From: Rhizobium viscosum
Lineage (GTDB): Bacteria > Pseudomonadota > Alphaproteobacteria > Rhizobiales > Rhizobiaceae
DNA: 64,000 nt
Reading direction: 5' to 3'
Assembly: GCF_014873945.1 (NCBI RefSeq)
Contig: NZ_JADBEC010000001.1
Coordinates: forward strand, 1,240,001-1,304,000
A program made the position numbers and the translations under genes. Positions 53,977-63,401 of the stretch are shown one piece after another (within the stretch, counting starts at the first letter, position 1; each line of letters begins with the position of its first letter). The notes beneath the pieces were generated by a model. It saw only the letters and a program-made list of their open reading frames with translations, was not told the origin of the DNA and ran no database searches.

Positions 53977-56037
53977 ATGTATCTCGAAAGACTCAATCCC
54001 CAGCAACGCATGGCCGTGGAGCACGGCACACTCACAGACGGCAGCCATGTGGCCGGGCCGCTGCTGGTCATCGCCGGCGCCGGTTCAGGCAAGACGAATA
54101 CGCTTGCCCATCGCGTCGCGCATCTCATTCTCAAGGGCGCCGATCCGCGCCGTATCCTGCTGATGACCTTTTCGCGCCGGGCGGCGGCCGAAATGGGCCG
54201 GCGCGTCGAGCGTATCTGCGGCGAGGTTCTCGGCAAGAATTCCGGCATCATGGCCGATGCGCTCGCCTGGAGCGGCACTTTCCACGGCATCGGCGCGCGC
54301 CTCTTGCGCGACTATGCCGAACAGATCGGCCTCGACCCAGCCTTCTCCATTCATGACCGGGAAGACAGCGCCGACCTGATGAACCTCGTGCGCCACGAGC
54401 TCGGCTTCTCCAAGACGGAGAGCCGGTTTCCGACGAAGGGTACCTGCCTCGCGATCTATTCGCGGGCGGTGAATTCGGAGGCGGAACTGCCGCTGGTGCT
54501 GCGCGACGCCTTTCCCTGGTGCGCAACCTGGGAAAAGCAGCTTCGCGAGCTTTTCGCATGTTATGTCGAGGCCAAGCAGAGCCAGAATGTGCTCGATTAC
54601 GACGACCTGCTGCTCTACTGGGCACAGATGGTGGCCGAGCCCATGATTGCCGAGGATATCGGCAGCCGCTTCGACCATGTGCTTGTCGACGAGTATCAGG
54701 ACACCAACAAGCTGCAGTCCTCGATCCTGCTTGCGTTGAAACCGACCGGCCAGGGCCTGACCGTCGTCGGCGACGATGCACAGTCGATCTATTCCTTCCG
54801 CGCGGCAACGGTGCGCAATATTCTCGATTTTCCGGCCTCCTTCAGCCCGGCCGCCAATATCGTCACGCTCGACCGCAACTACCGTTCGACGCAGCCGATC
54901 CTTGCCGCCGCCAACGCGGTGATCGACCTTGCTTCCGAGCGTTTCACCAAGAACCTCTGGACGGAGCGGGAATCGCCGGAACGGCCACGGCTGGTGACGG
55001 TGCGCGACGAGAACGATCAGGCGCGCTATGTGGCCGACAAGGTCCTCGACAATCGCGAGGAGGGCGTGAAGCTGAAAAGCCAGGCCGTGCTCTTCCGGGC
55101 CTCGCATCACAGCGGCCCGCTGGAAGTGGAGCTGACCCGCCGCAACATTCCCTTCGTGAAGTTCGGCGGCCTGAAGTTCCTCGACAGCGCGCATGTGAAG
55201 GACATGCTGGCGGCACTGCGTTTTGCCCAGAACCCGCGCGACCGGGTGGCGGGCTTCCGGCTGATGCAGATCCTTCCGGGGGTCGGGCCTTCTACGGCGC
55301 AGAAGGTGCTGGACCATATGGCTGAGGACCCGAGCCCGGTTACGGCGCTCGCCGCCATGCCTGCGCCGCCGCGCTCGGGCGACGACTGGACCTCCTTCGT
55401 TTCGACCATGCAGGAGCTGAAGACCGGCAAGGCCGGCTGGCCCGCAGAGATCGAACTGGTGCGGCAATGGTATGAGCCGCATCTGGAACGGCTGTACGAG
55501 GATGCGAGTGCCCGGCTTGCCGATCTCATCCAGCTCGAACAAATCGCCGGCGGTTATGCTTCTCGCGAGCGCTTTCTGACCGAGCTTACGCTCGATCCGC
55601 CGGATGCAACCTCGGATCAGGCGGGCGTGCCGCTGCTCGACGAGGACTACCTCATCCTCTCGACCATCCATTCGGCCAAGGGGCAGGAATGGACCAAGGT
55701 CTTCATGCTGAACGTCATCGACGGCTGCATTCCCTCCGATCTCGCAGTCGGGACGACGGCGGAAATCGAGGAAGAGCGGCGCCTCCTCTATGTGGCGATG
55801 ACCCGCGCCAAGGACAGTCTCGACCTCGTCGTGCCGCAGCGCTTCTTCACCTATGGGCAGAATTCGCAGGGCGATCGGCATGTCTATGCGTCGCGCAGCC
55901 GCTTCATTCCGGCCACGCTGCTGCAATTCTTCGAGGTCTGCGGCTGGCCGCAGGTCAAGACCGATACGGCGGCTGCCCAGCAGGCGCGGCAGGTGCGCAT
56001 CGATGTCGGCGCGCGCATGCGCGGCATGTGGCGTTAA
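53977..56037 (+). CDS. UvrD/Rep-type superfamily 1 DNA helicase
   Basis: 686 residues. Walker A VIAGAGSGKTNT is at residues ~31-42, Walker B FDHVLVDEYQDTNKLQ in the first RecA-like half, VVGDDAQSIYSFRAA motif III, LDRNYRSTQPIL motif IV and STIHSAKGQEW motif V, with LYVAMTRAKDSL at the end. All SF1A helicase motifs are present. It is distinct from a canonical full-length UvrD in length, so a repair or replication-restart role is general. The ATG at 53977 begins MYLERLNPQQRMAVEH. Confidence 0.92.
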   Translation: MYLERLNPQQRMAVEHGTLTDGSHVAGPLLVIAGAGSGKTNTLAHRVAHLILKGADPRRILLMTFSRRAAAEMGRRVERICGEVLGKNSGIMADALAWSGTFHGIGARLLRDYAEQIGLDPAFSIHDREDSADLMNLVRHELGFSKTESRFPTKGTCLAIYSRAVNSEAELPLVLRDAFPWCATWEKQLRELFACYVEAKQSQNVLDYDDLLLYWAQMVAEPMIAEDIGSRFDHVLVDEYQDTNKLQSSILLALKPTGQGLTVVGDDAQSIYSFRAATVRNILDFPASFSPAANIVTLDRNYRSTQPILAAANAVIDLASERFTKNLWTERESPERPRLVTVRDENDQARYVADKVLDNREEGVKLKSQAVLFRASHHSGPLEVELTRRNIPFVKFGGLKFLDSAHVKDMLAALRFAQNPRDRVAGFRLMQILPGVGPSTAQKVLDHMAEDPSPVTALAAMPAPPRSGDDWTSFVSTMQELKTGKAGWPAEIELVRQWYEPHLERLYEDASARLADLIQLEQIAGGYASRERFLTELTLDPPDATSDQAGVPLLDEDYLILSTIHSAKGQEWTKVFMLNVIDGCIPSDLAVGTTAEIEEERRLLYVAMTRAKDSLDLVVPQRFFTYGQNSQGDRHVYASRSRFIPATLLQFFEVCGWPQVKTDTAAAQQARQVRIDVGARMRGMWR

Positions 56038-56062
56038 AAGCCGCCTTTCCCGACCAGCACAA

Positions 56063-57124
56063 TCAGAGAGAAAGCGGCGGCTTGGCCGGTTCGAAGAAGC
56101 GGCCGATCATTTCATCGTTGACCAGGGCGATCGCCGGCGGCGACCATTTCGGATTGCGGTCCTTGTCGATGACGGCTGCGCGAACGCCCTCATAGAAATC
56201 CGGACCAAGAAGGACGTGCATGCAGGCCCCGAGCTCGCGGGCAAGACATTCGCCGAGCGTGCGGCTCTGGCGGCCGGCTCTTAGCAGCCGCAGGGCAAGT
56301 TTGAGACTGGTCGGCGAACGTGTGAGCATCACACGGCGAGTTTCGGCGGCGAATTCACCCTCCTCCGCCCCCAGTGCGGATGCGATGTCCTCGACGCGGT
56401 TGAAGTGAAAAGCACGGTCGATCATCGCGGCATTGGCCTGCAACCTGCCCTCACCCGGCTGCTCTGAGAGCTCGCGCAGCACCGCGTCGACATCATCAGA
56501 CGAACTTCCCCCAGGCAGGTTCGTCAGACGCTGGACTGCCTCTTCGAGACGCGAGGAAGGCATATAGAAATCGGCAAGCCCGGTATGGATTGCATCGGCG
56601 GCATTGATGTCGAGCCCGGTCAGGGCCATCCACGTACCGCTTTCGCCCGGCGTGCGGGGCAGCAACCAGGTGGCGCCGATATCGGGAAAATAGCCGATGC
56701 CCGTTTCCGGCATGGCAAGACGGGTACGCTCGGTGACGATGCGATGGCGGCCGTGGCTGGAAAGCCCGACGCCGCCGCCCATGGTGATGCCGTCCATGAG
56801 CGCCACATAGGGCTTCGGATAGGTGGCGATCCGGTGATTGAGGCGGAATTCTTCGCGCCAGAAGGTTTCCGCGAGACCATCGCCGGCGCGCCCGCTCAGG
56901 TGAATGGCGCGGATATCGCCGCCAGCGCAGAAGCCGCGCTCGCCCTCGCCCATTACGACAATACTTGCCACGGTTTGATCGGCGGCGAACTCATCAAGCG
57001 CGGCGGTGATCGCGCGCACCATGGGGATCGTCAGGCTGTTCAGCGCCTTTGGGCGGTTCAGCCGGATGATGCCTGCCGTGCCCCGTCGCTCGACAATGAC
57101 TTCGCTCTGATTACTGTTGTCCAT
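56063..57124 (-). CDS. 3-hydroxyisobutyryl-CoA hydrolase-like enoyl-CoA hydratase family protein
   Basis: 353 residues of the crotonase superfamily with the oxyanion segments GFCAGGDIRAI and MDGITMGGGVGLS, PETGIGYFPDIGATWLLPR, and the C-terminal extension characteristic of HIBCH-type hydrolases of valine degradation. The ATG at 57124 is preceded by GAGGTGG. Activity as a hydrolase versus hydratase is inferred from the length and the extension. Confidence 0.85.
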   Translation of the reverse strand: MDNSNQSEVIVERRGTAGIIRLNRPKALNSLTIPMVRAITAALDEFAADQTVASIVVMGEGERGFCAGGDIRAIHLSGRAGDGLAETFWREEFRLNHRIATYPKPYVALMDGITMGGGVGLSSHGRHRIVTERTRLAMPETGIGYFPDIGATWLLPRTPGESGTWMALTGLDINAADAIHTGLADFYMPSSRLEEAVQRLTNLPGGSSSDDVDAVLRELSEQPGEGRLQANAAMIDRAFHFNRVEDIASALGAEEGEFAAETRRVMLTRSPTSLKLALRLLRAGRQSRTLGECLARELGACMHVLLGPDFYEGVRAAVIDKDRNPKWSPPAIALVNDEMIGRFFEPAKPPLSL

Positions 57125-57208
57125 GATCCACCTCACTCCTGCCCCATGAATAAACCGGGTCGGGTCGGGGTTCTAGAGCCTTTCCTGGTTAGATTGGCTG
57201 CTGATCAA

Positions 57209-59164
57209 TCAGGCAGAGAGGGACTGCGAAACCGCGACATCGCGCCTGACGGCGTAGTCGATCGCCAGCTCCAGCGGCAGCGGCCGGGAGAAATAATAAC
57301 CCTGCGCCAATCTTACGCCGATGCCTTTCAGCGACTCGGCCACATCCTCGCTTTCGACACCCTCGGCCACAGAGGCGATGCCGAGGTTCTGGCAGAGGTT
57401 GGCAACGGAACGGGTGATGTTCATGCAGCGTGCATCGCGGTCGAAATTCATCACAAAGGCCTTGTCGATCTTCAGCTTGTCGAAGGCCAGGCGATGGATA
57501 TGGCTCAAGCTCGAATAGCCGGTGCCGAAATCGTCAAGTGCAATCGAGATGCCGGCAGCACGCAGCATGCCGATCACCTGATCGGCGGTATCGAAGTCTG
57601 ACAGCAGCGCCGTCTCTGTGATCTCGAATTCGATGCGTTTAGGATCGACGCCCGACCGGTTGATCATCGCGAGCAAGGCCATCGAGGTTTCGTGATCGCA
57701 GATGTCGCGGGCCGAGAGATTGAAGGAGACGCGCAGATGCGCCGGCATGATCTTCAAGGCGTCGAGCGCCTGGCCGAAGAGAATGCGCGTCACGCGGCCG
57801 ATCACGGCGGTGCGTTCCGCGGCCGGAATAAAGGCATCCGGGCTGATGCGGCCAAAGCGGGCGCTGTCCCAACGCGCAAGCGCCTCAAAACCGACGACAC
57901 GGCCGCTGCGCAGCTCCATGATCGGCTGATATTCGAGCTTCAACTCCCTGGCGAAACTATCGGTCTGCAGCTCCAGCTCGATCAGGTAGCGTTGTGTCAG
58001 GATCTTTTCGTGTTCCGGCGAGAAGAATTCCACGCCGCCGATACGCTTGCTCTTGACCTGATAGAGCGCAAAATCCGCTTTCTCGTAGAGATCTTCGGCC
58101 GTGTACTCGCCCGCCTCAGGATAGACGATGCCGCAGGAGCCGGAAACGCGCACCGAGCCGTCCGGGATGTCATAGGGTTCACGCACCGTCGCACATAGCG
58201 CCACGCCGAGATCAGAGACGGCCCTGAGCGTCATGCTGGAGGGGAAGATGATGCCGAATTCATCGCCGCCAAGGCGTGAGACGATGCCCTGATCGCCCAA
58301 CAGTGAGACGAAGCGGCGTGCCGTCTCCTTCAGCACGAGATCACCAGCCGCATGGCCGAAGACATCATTGACCGGCTTGAAGCCATCGAGATCGACGATG
58401 CCGATGACAGGCGGTGAAGACGGATCCTTCAGCAGCATCTTTTCGAGCGACAGGAAGAAGCTTCGGCGATTGGCAAGGCCGGTCAGTTGGTCCTGGAGCG
58501 CGTTGCGGCTGTTGACGAGGTTCAGCTCCTCGGCTTCGGCCTGTTTCTGCTTGAGCTCTTCAGCAAGCCGCACCAGGTGCGCGAAATTCTGGAAGTAGCT
58601 GTTGATGACGCGCAGGAATGGCAGCACGAGGAACAGGCCGCTGACTGCCGTCGCGACGAAAACCGGATTGCCGGAAAAGAGGAAGGTCACGATCATGGCG
58701 GTGAAAGTGATGACCGTAGTGATTGCCGCGGCGAGCGGCAGATGCATCAGGCAAAAGACGCAGGAAATGCCGGTTACGACCAGAAAATAGGCGATCTGGC
58801 CCTGCTGCGAGGCATCGCCATATTGATAGAGCGCGATGGCCCAGCCGCCGAAGCCAATCGTGAGGATAACCGCGCCTGCTAGCGTTACCTTCATCAGCCG
58901 CAGCGCACGCTCCGGCGTAACATTCTCCTTGCCTGATATTTCCCACCAGCAGAGGCGGAAGACGCAGACAATGCTCAGTCCAACGGGGATGTAGAGTGAA
59001 AGCCAAAGAGGCGCCGATTTGATGTGGGTGATGGCCACAGCCAGCGCATTGATGACGAGGAGAACGTACAGAATCGGAATCTGTGATGACAAAGCTTCGA
59101 ACTGCGCCACCAGAAACTTCGGATTATCTTTTTGCAGCCGTAGTGACGCTATGAAGTTCTTCAT
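57209..59164 (-). CDS. Membrane GGDEF-EAL cyclic-di-GMP signalling protein
   Basis: 651 residues. About six hydrophobic helices occupy residues 30-190, followed by a short coiled coil. The diguanylate cyclase domain has LTGLANRRSFFLSLE and an intact RLGGDEFGIIF. The phosphodiesterase domain has YQPIMELRSGRVVGFEALARW, EITETALLSD and DDFGTGYSSL, with the catalytic EAL motif intact. Both activities may be present or one may regulate the other. The stop is 85 bases from the HIBCH-like gene, same strand. Confidence 0.92.
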   Translation of the reverse strand: MKNFIASLRLQKDNPKFLVAQFEALSSQIPILYVLLVINALAVAITHIKSAPLWLSLYIPVGLSIVCVFRLCWWEISGKENVTPERALRLMKVTLAGAVILTIGFGGWAIALYQYGDASQQGQIAYFLVVTGISCVFCLMHLPLAAAITTVITFTAMIVTFLFSGNPVFVATAVSGLFLVLPFLRVINSYFQNFAHLVRLAEELKQKQAEAEELNLVNSRNALQDQLTGLANRRSFFLSLEKMLLKDPSSPPVIGIVDLDGFKPVNDVFGHAAGDLVLKETARRFVSLLGDQGIVSRLGGDEFGIIFPSSMTLRAVSDLGVALCATVREPYDIPDGSVRVSGSCGIVYPEAGEYTAEDLYEKADFALYQVKSKRIGGVEFFSPEHEKILTQRYLIELELQTDSFARELKLEYQPIMELRSGRVVGFEALARWDSARFGRISPDAFIPAAERTAVIGRVTRILFGQALDALKIMPAHLRVSFNLSARDICDHETSMALLAMINRSGVDPKRIEFEITETALLSDFDTADQVIGMLRAAGISIALDDFGTGYSSLSHIHRLAFDKLKIDKAFVMNFDRDARCMNITRSVANLCQNLGIASVAEGVESEDVAESLKGIGVRLAQGYYFSRPLPLELAIDYAVRRDVAVSQSLSA

Positions 59165-59273
59165 GATCCCTTTTCCCTTGGCTGAACCGAGCCAGAGAAA
59201 GCTTGATTATTCCTTATTCACGTAACGTCAGGCCATCCGCACTGCGCCGGGATGGTAAATGTTGGGTTGCATC

Positions 59274-60308
59274 TCAGAAAGAAGCCGCAGCCAGCGCGCG
59301 ATGAATGCTGTGCAGATCGTCGACACTCCTGTTCATCAGGAAGAGTTCCCAATCGAGCGAGCTGCGGACGATGGTTTCCAGGGAATCGTATTTCGGTACC
59401 CAGCTCAGCACACGACGGGCAAGCGTGGCATCGGCGACGACGCTTGCAGCGTCGCCCGGCCGACGTGGCGCCATGTTGATCTTGAACGAGTGACCGTTCA
59501 GGCGGGTGACCATGTTCAACACATCGAGCACGGAATAGCCGTTTCCGTAGCCGCAGTTGGCGACAAGTGGCCCCCTGCCTTGGCGCAGATGCTGGAGCGC
59601 CTTCAAATGCGCCGCCGTTAAATCGCTCACATGGATGTAGTCGCGCACACCGGTGCCGTCATGGGTCGGGTAATCGAAGCCATAGACGGCGACGCTGTCG
59701 CGCTTTCCGAGTGCGGCCTCACAGGCGACCTTGATGAGATGGGTCGCGCCCGAGGTCGACTGGCCGGTGCGCAGTTGCGGATCGGCGCCTGCAACGTTGA
59801 AATAGCGTAGCGCCACGTAGCCGAAGTCATAGGCGGCGGCAGCGTCACGAAGCATCATTTCGGTCATCAGCTTGGACTGACCATAGGGATTTTCCGGATT
59901 GAGCGGCGCCGTCTCCTTCACGAGCGCAGAGCCCTTCTGCTGACCGTAGACAGCGGCTGTCGAGGAAAAGACGAAGTTACGGATGCCCGCCTTGATCGCA
60001 GCACTCAGCAGGACACGTGTCTTGCCGGAATTGTTGTCGTAATAAGAAAGCGGGTCGGAGACCGAGACCGGCACGACAGCGGAGCCGGCGAAATGGATGA
60101 TAGCTTCGATATCGTTTTCGATGAAGATCTTCTTCAGCACATCCGGATCGGCGACATCGCCGAGATAGAAGCGCGCGGCCGGCGCCACGGCCCAGCGAAA
60201 GCCGGTGGAGAGGTTGTCGAGCACGACGACATCTTCACCGACATCCAACAGCGTCCAAACCATGTGGCTGCCGATATATCCAGCCCCACCTGTCACCAGA
60301 ACCGCCAT
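59274..60308 (-). CDS. galE: UDP-glucose 4-epimerase
   Basis: 344 residues. GalE interconverts UDP-glucose and UDP-galactose for exopolysaccharide and lipopolysaccharide, a role called exoB in rhizobia. NAD-binding MAVLVTGGAGYIGSHMVW, a catalytic Ser in FVFSSTAAVYG and a Tyr in NPYGQSKLMTE are present. The ATG at 60308 is the natural start; the open frame upstream is unsupported. Confidence 0.92.
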   Translation of the reverse strand: MAVLVTGGAGYIGSHMVWTLLDVGEDVVVLDNLSTGFRWAVAPAARFYLGDVADPDVLKKIFIENDIEAIIHFAGSAVVPVSVSDPLSYYDNNSGKTRVLLSAAIKAGIRNFVFSSTAAVYGQQKGSALVKETAPLNPENPYGQSKLMTEMMLRDAAAAYDFGYVALRYFNVAGADPQLRTGQSTSGATHLIKVACEAALGKRDSVAVYGFDYPTHDGTGVRDYIHVSDLTAAHLKALQHLRQGRGPLVANCGYGNGYSVLDVLNMVTRLNGHSFKINMAPRRPGDAASVVADATLARRVLSWVPKYDSLETIVRSSLDWELFLMNRSVDDLHSIHRALAAASF

Positions 60309-60539
60309 GTCTGCATTCCCTGTTTTATATTTTTTCGGGAACATCAGAACGGGTTTTTCCTTTCCGATTTTATTATCAAACGGCCTCGGAAAGCCTTTGC
60401 GGCCGGTATGTTTTGACATGTGGTTAGAGGCGCATTTCAGGCTTTGCTACAATTTTATCGACCAGCCGGTTTTGGAACGAAAACGCCTCGTGACCCCGAG
60501 TTCGTTGACATCAAGCACGCGGCGGGGCTAATTAGCGAA
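60309..60539. other. galE upstream region without a supported gene
   Basis: About 230 bases between galE (- strand) and the candidate peptide unit (+ strand), which must contain both promoters. An open frame crosses it but has no start I trust. Confidence 0.4.
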
Positions 60540-60614
60540 ATGAACAATTTCGCGTTCCAGGCTATGACGATGGGCATGACGACCACCCTTTGCGGTGGGG
60601 GCGTCGGCTTGTGA
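60540..60614 (+). CDS. Possible 24-residue peptide (leader-like) with downstream terminator
   Basis: An ATG at 60540 opens a 24-codon frame rich in Met, Thr and Gly (MTMGMTTTLCGGG), followed after 27 bases by a strong terminator and then peptidase E 100 bases further. The last third of the frame can fold as a GC-rich hairpin. It could be a leader peptide for attenuation, or part of an sRNA. The ribosome site is weak. Confidence 0.35.
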   Translation: MNNFAFQAMTMGMTTTLCGGGVGL

Positions 60615-60641
60615 CCTGAAACTGTTCACTGCACCCGACCC

Positions 60642-60676
60642 AACCCCGCCGGACACGCGCGGGGTTTTCTGTTTCT
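60642..60676 (+). terminator. Rho-independent terminator before the peptidase E gene
   Basis: An 8-base stem AACCCCGC/GCGGGGTT with a 9-base loop, then TTCTGTTTCT. It lies between the short frame at 60540-60614 and peptidase E. Confidence 0.8.
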
Positions 60677-60774
60677 GCCCCGATGTCCGCTCCATGCAAA
60701 GGACTTCTCGTGGCACAAGATCTTCTCTCAATGCCGATTGGTAACCCGCTTCTCCAAAACAGGGAGCGGCAACG

Positions 60775-61455
60775 ATGAGACTATACCTGTCATCCTACCG
60801 GCTCGGCGCCAGCGCCTTCCGGCTGAGGAAACTTCTCAATGGCGGACGTCGCGCCGCCGTCATCCAGAACGCGCTGGACTTCATTCCGGCCGAAGCCCGA
60901 CGCGCGTACGAGACCAATATCTACGATCCCAAGAAAGAACTTGCCGATTGGGGGATCGAGGCGGAAGAACTGGATTTGCGAGACTATTTTGGGCAACCAC
61001 ACGCGTTAGAAACGGCGCTCGCCGGTTTCGACCTCGTCTGGGCCGTCGGCGGCAATGCGTTTCTTCTGCGGCGCGCCATGCGGCAGAGCGGCTTCGATCG
61101 CATCATCGGAGAATTGCTACGCGAGGATGCTATCGTCTATGGCGGCTTCAGCGCCGGGGCGGTCGTTGCAACGCCCTCGCTCAGGGGCATCGATATCATG
61201 GACGACCCGCGCCAGCTTGCGCCTGATTACGATGAAGCAATCCTGTGGGACGGTCTCGGCCTCGTCGATTTCTCCATCGTCCCGCATTACCGCTCGGCGC
61301 ATGACGAGGCCGAAGCTGCCGAAAAGACCGTCAACTTCCTTGAAGAAGCCGGCACGCCCTTTCAGCCGCTGAGAGACGGCGAAGTCATCATCGTCGAGGG
61401 CCGGAATGTGACGCTGCTACCGGTGCTGCCGGAAGCGATGCGACGCTCCGCCTAG
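60775..61455 (+). CDS. Peptidase E-like (S51 family) protein
   Basis: 226 residues with the class-I glutamine-amidotransferase-like fold of S51 peptidases. The nucleophile Ser126 lies in YGGFSAGAVV; WAVGGNAFLL and VPHYRSAHDEAE provide the other conserved stretches, including a His. E. coli peptidase E cleaves Asp-X dipeptides; the substrate here is inferred from the family. The stop codon overlaps that of the convergent aminotransferase gene in CTAG. Confidence 0.85.
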   Translation: MRLYLSSYRLGASAFRLRKLLNGGRRAAVIQNALDFIPAEARRAYETNIYDPKKELADWGIEAEELDLRDYFGQPHALETALAGFDLVWAVGGNAFLLRRAMRQSGFDRIIGELLREDAIVYGGFSAGAVVATPSLRGIDIMDDPRQLAPDYDEAILWDGLGLVDFSIVPHYRSAHDEAEAAEKTVNFLEEAGTPFQPLRDGEVIIVEGRNVTLLPVLPEAMRRSA

Positions 61456-62618
61456 AGCTTCAGGATATAGTCGCAGAGCCGCTCGGCCGCGACTGCCACC
61501 TGCGCCAGATCGCGCAGGAAGCAGGCGCGCAGAAAAAGCTCGCCTCCGGGTCCGAAGGCCGTGCCAGGGGCAAGGCCGACGCCGGTTTTGTCGACGATGT
61601 CGATCGCAGCCTTGCGGCTGTCGGTGACGCCGTCGATCTTGAGGAAGGCGTAGAGAGCGCCATCGGGCTTCAGTGTTTCGACGCGGTTGGTGGCGATCAA
61701 TGCATCGCAGAGGATATCGCGGGAGCGGGTTGCCTTGTCGATGTTGGACTGCACGAAGGCGTCACCTTCATTGAGGGCGGCGACGGCGCCCTTTTGCATG
61801 AACTGCGCGACGCCCGAAGTGGAATACTGGATGAGATTTTCCAGCACCTGGCCGGTTTCGGGCGGCGCGACGATCCAGCCGACACGCCAGCCGGTCATCG
61901 ACCAGTTCTTGGAGAAGGAGTTGACGAAGATGACCTTGTCGCCGGGCTCCATGACGTCGAGGAAGGAGGGCGCGCGGCCGCCGGCATAGAAATAACGCGC
62001 GTAGATCTCGTCGGCCATGATCCAGAGATCATGCTTGCGTGCGAGCGCCAGGATATCGGCCAGATCCTTCTTCGTCGCGGTCCAGCCGGTCGGGTTCGAC
62101 GGCGTGTTGATGAAGAGACCGCGGGTCTTCGACGTGATCGCCGCTTCGATGCGGTTGAGGTCGACAGTCCAGGTACCGCCTTCGAACTGCAGTTCGACGC
62201 CAACCGAGCGGGCGCCGGCGATTTCCAAGGCAGCAGCGATATTCGGCCAGGCTGGGGTGAGGTAGACGAATTCGTCACCGGGCGAAGTCAGTGCCTGAAC
62301 GGCGATCTGGATCGCCTGCATACCAGAGCCGGTGACATAGAAATGCTCTGATGGCAGTCGGATGCCGAAATGCCTGAAATAGTAATCCGACAGCGCCTGG
62401 CGCAGCTCCGGAATGCCGCGCTGCCAGGTATAGAAGGTCTCGCCGGCGGCGAGCGCCCGCATGGCGGCCTGATTGATGAAATCGGGAGTAGGAAGATCAC
62501 CCTCGCCGACCCAGAGTGGCAAGAGGCCCTCACGGCCGCGGGCATAATTGACGACTTCGACGATCCCGCTTTCTGGCGCTGCGACGGCGCGCGGGCTGAG
62601 GCTGCTTATAATCGACAT
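61452..62618 (-). CDS. PLP-dependent class I/II aminotransferase
   Basis: 388 residues. The PLP lysine lies in NSFSKNWSMTGWRVGW; FINTPSNPTGWTATKKDL (with conserved Asn and Pro), GAVAALNEG-like parts and DEIYARYFY are also typical. The ATG at 62618, preceded by GGAG at 7 bases, is preferred over another ATG two codons upstream. The substrate cannot be told; aspartate/aromatic or alanine-type enzymes share this pattern. Confidence 0.88.
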   Translation of the reverse strand: MSIISSLSPRAVAAPESGIVEVVNYARGREGLLPLWVGEGDLPTPDFINQAAMRALAAGETFYTWQRGIPELRQALSDYYFRHFGIRLPSEHFYVTGSGMQAIQIAVQALTSPGDEFVYLTPAWPNIAAALEIAGARSVGVELQFEGGTWTVDLNRIEAAITSKTRGLFINTPSNPTGWTATKKDLADILALARKHDLWIMADEIYARYFYAGGRAPSFLDVMEPGDKVIFVNSFSKNWSMTGWRVGWIVAPPETGQVLENLIQYSTSGVAQFMQKGAVAALNEGDAFVQSNIDKATRSRDILCDALIATNRVETLKPDGALYAFLKIDGVTDSRKAAIDIVDKTGVGLAPGTAFGPGGELFLRACFLRDLAQVAVAAERLCDYILKL

Positions 62619-62740
62619 GCACATCTCCAGTTCACGCCTTCATAGCGGATTTGCGGACGCAAATCCTATGACAATGCGTGATGGCATATCGATTTTCGTG
62701 ATGGATGAGCCCGGCCGGAGCGGACGGGCTTAAGACCGGA

Positions 62741-63181
62741 TCAGACGGCTGGACGCTTGGCGAGAAGATCGCGGATTTCAGTCAGCAGCGCGACATCGGC
62801 CGGCGGCGGCGGAACCTCTGCCGGCGCTTCCTTTTCCTTGCGCTCGACCTGCTCGCGCAGAATGTTCACAGCCTTGATCATCAGGAAAATGATCACGGCG
62901 AGGATGAGGAAATTGATGAGGACCGTGATGAAATTGCCGTACGCGAAAACGGCCCCGCGGCTGCGGGCAAGTGCAAGGGTTGGCTGCCCAAAAGCCTCCT
63001 TCGACAGCGGAATGTAGTAGTTGGAGAAGTCGAAACCACCGAAGATCGCACCGACGATCGGCATGATCATGTCTTCGACCAGCGACTTGACGATGCCCCC
63101 GAAGGCGCCGCCGATGATGACACCGACTGCGAGATCCATGACATTGCCGCGGGCGATGAAAGCTTTGAACTCGTTGAGCAT
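62741..63181 (-). CDS. mscL: Large-conductance mechanosensitive channel
   Basis: 146 residues from ATG 63181 (GGGGAG ahead). It begins [38 protein letters not shown] (in part), the diagnostic MscL start, followed by [13 protein letters not shown], a second helix [21 protein letters not shown] and a Pro-rich C-terminal helix. MscL opens under high membrane tension to release solutes after osmotic downshock. Confidence 0.95.
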   Translation of the reverse strand: MLNEFKAFIARGNVMDLAVGVIIGGAFGGIVKSLVEDMIMPIVGAIFGGFDFSNYYIPLSKEAFGQPTLALARSRGAVFAYGNFITVLINFLILAVIIFLMIKAVNILREQVERKEKEAPAEVPPPPADVALLTEIRDLLAKRPAV

Positions 63182-63401
63182 CCGATCTGTCTCCCCTTGA
63201 TGCAGTTTCAAAGACATGCCGTTGTTTTCATTAGCTACACCTTCATCTCAATTAATCAATCGGCAATTGGAAATATTCGGACGCTGCCCTCTTCCGCGTA
63301 GAACTTAAGACCAAGGCCGCGGGAATTTTCAAACATGCTGAATTGCCCTAATCTCGGAACTGTTCCGGGAGGATGGCGGATAGTCCGCCGGCGGAGGGTC
63401 A

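Noticed and set aside
60420..60539. Longer 64-codon frame including the peptide at 60540
   Set aside because: No ribosome site at 60420 and composition unlike a protein; only the 24-codon part is considered.
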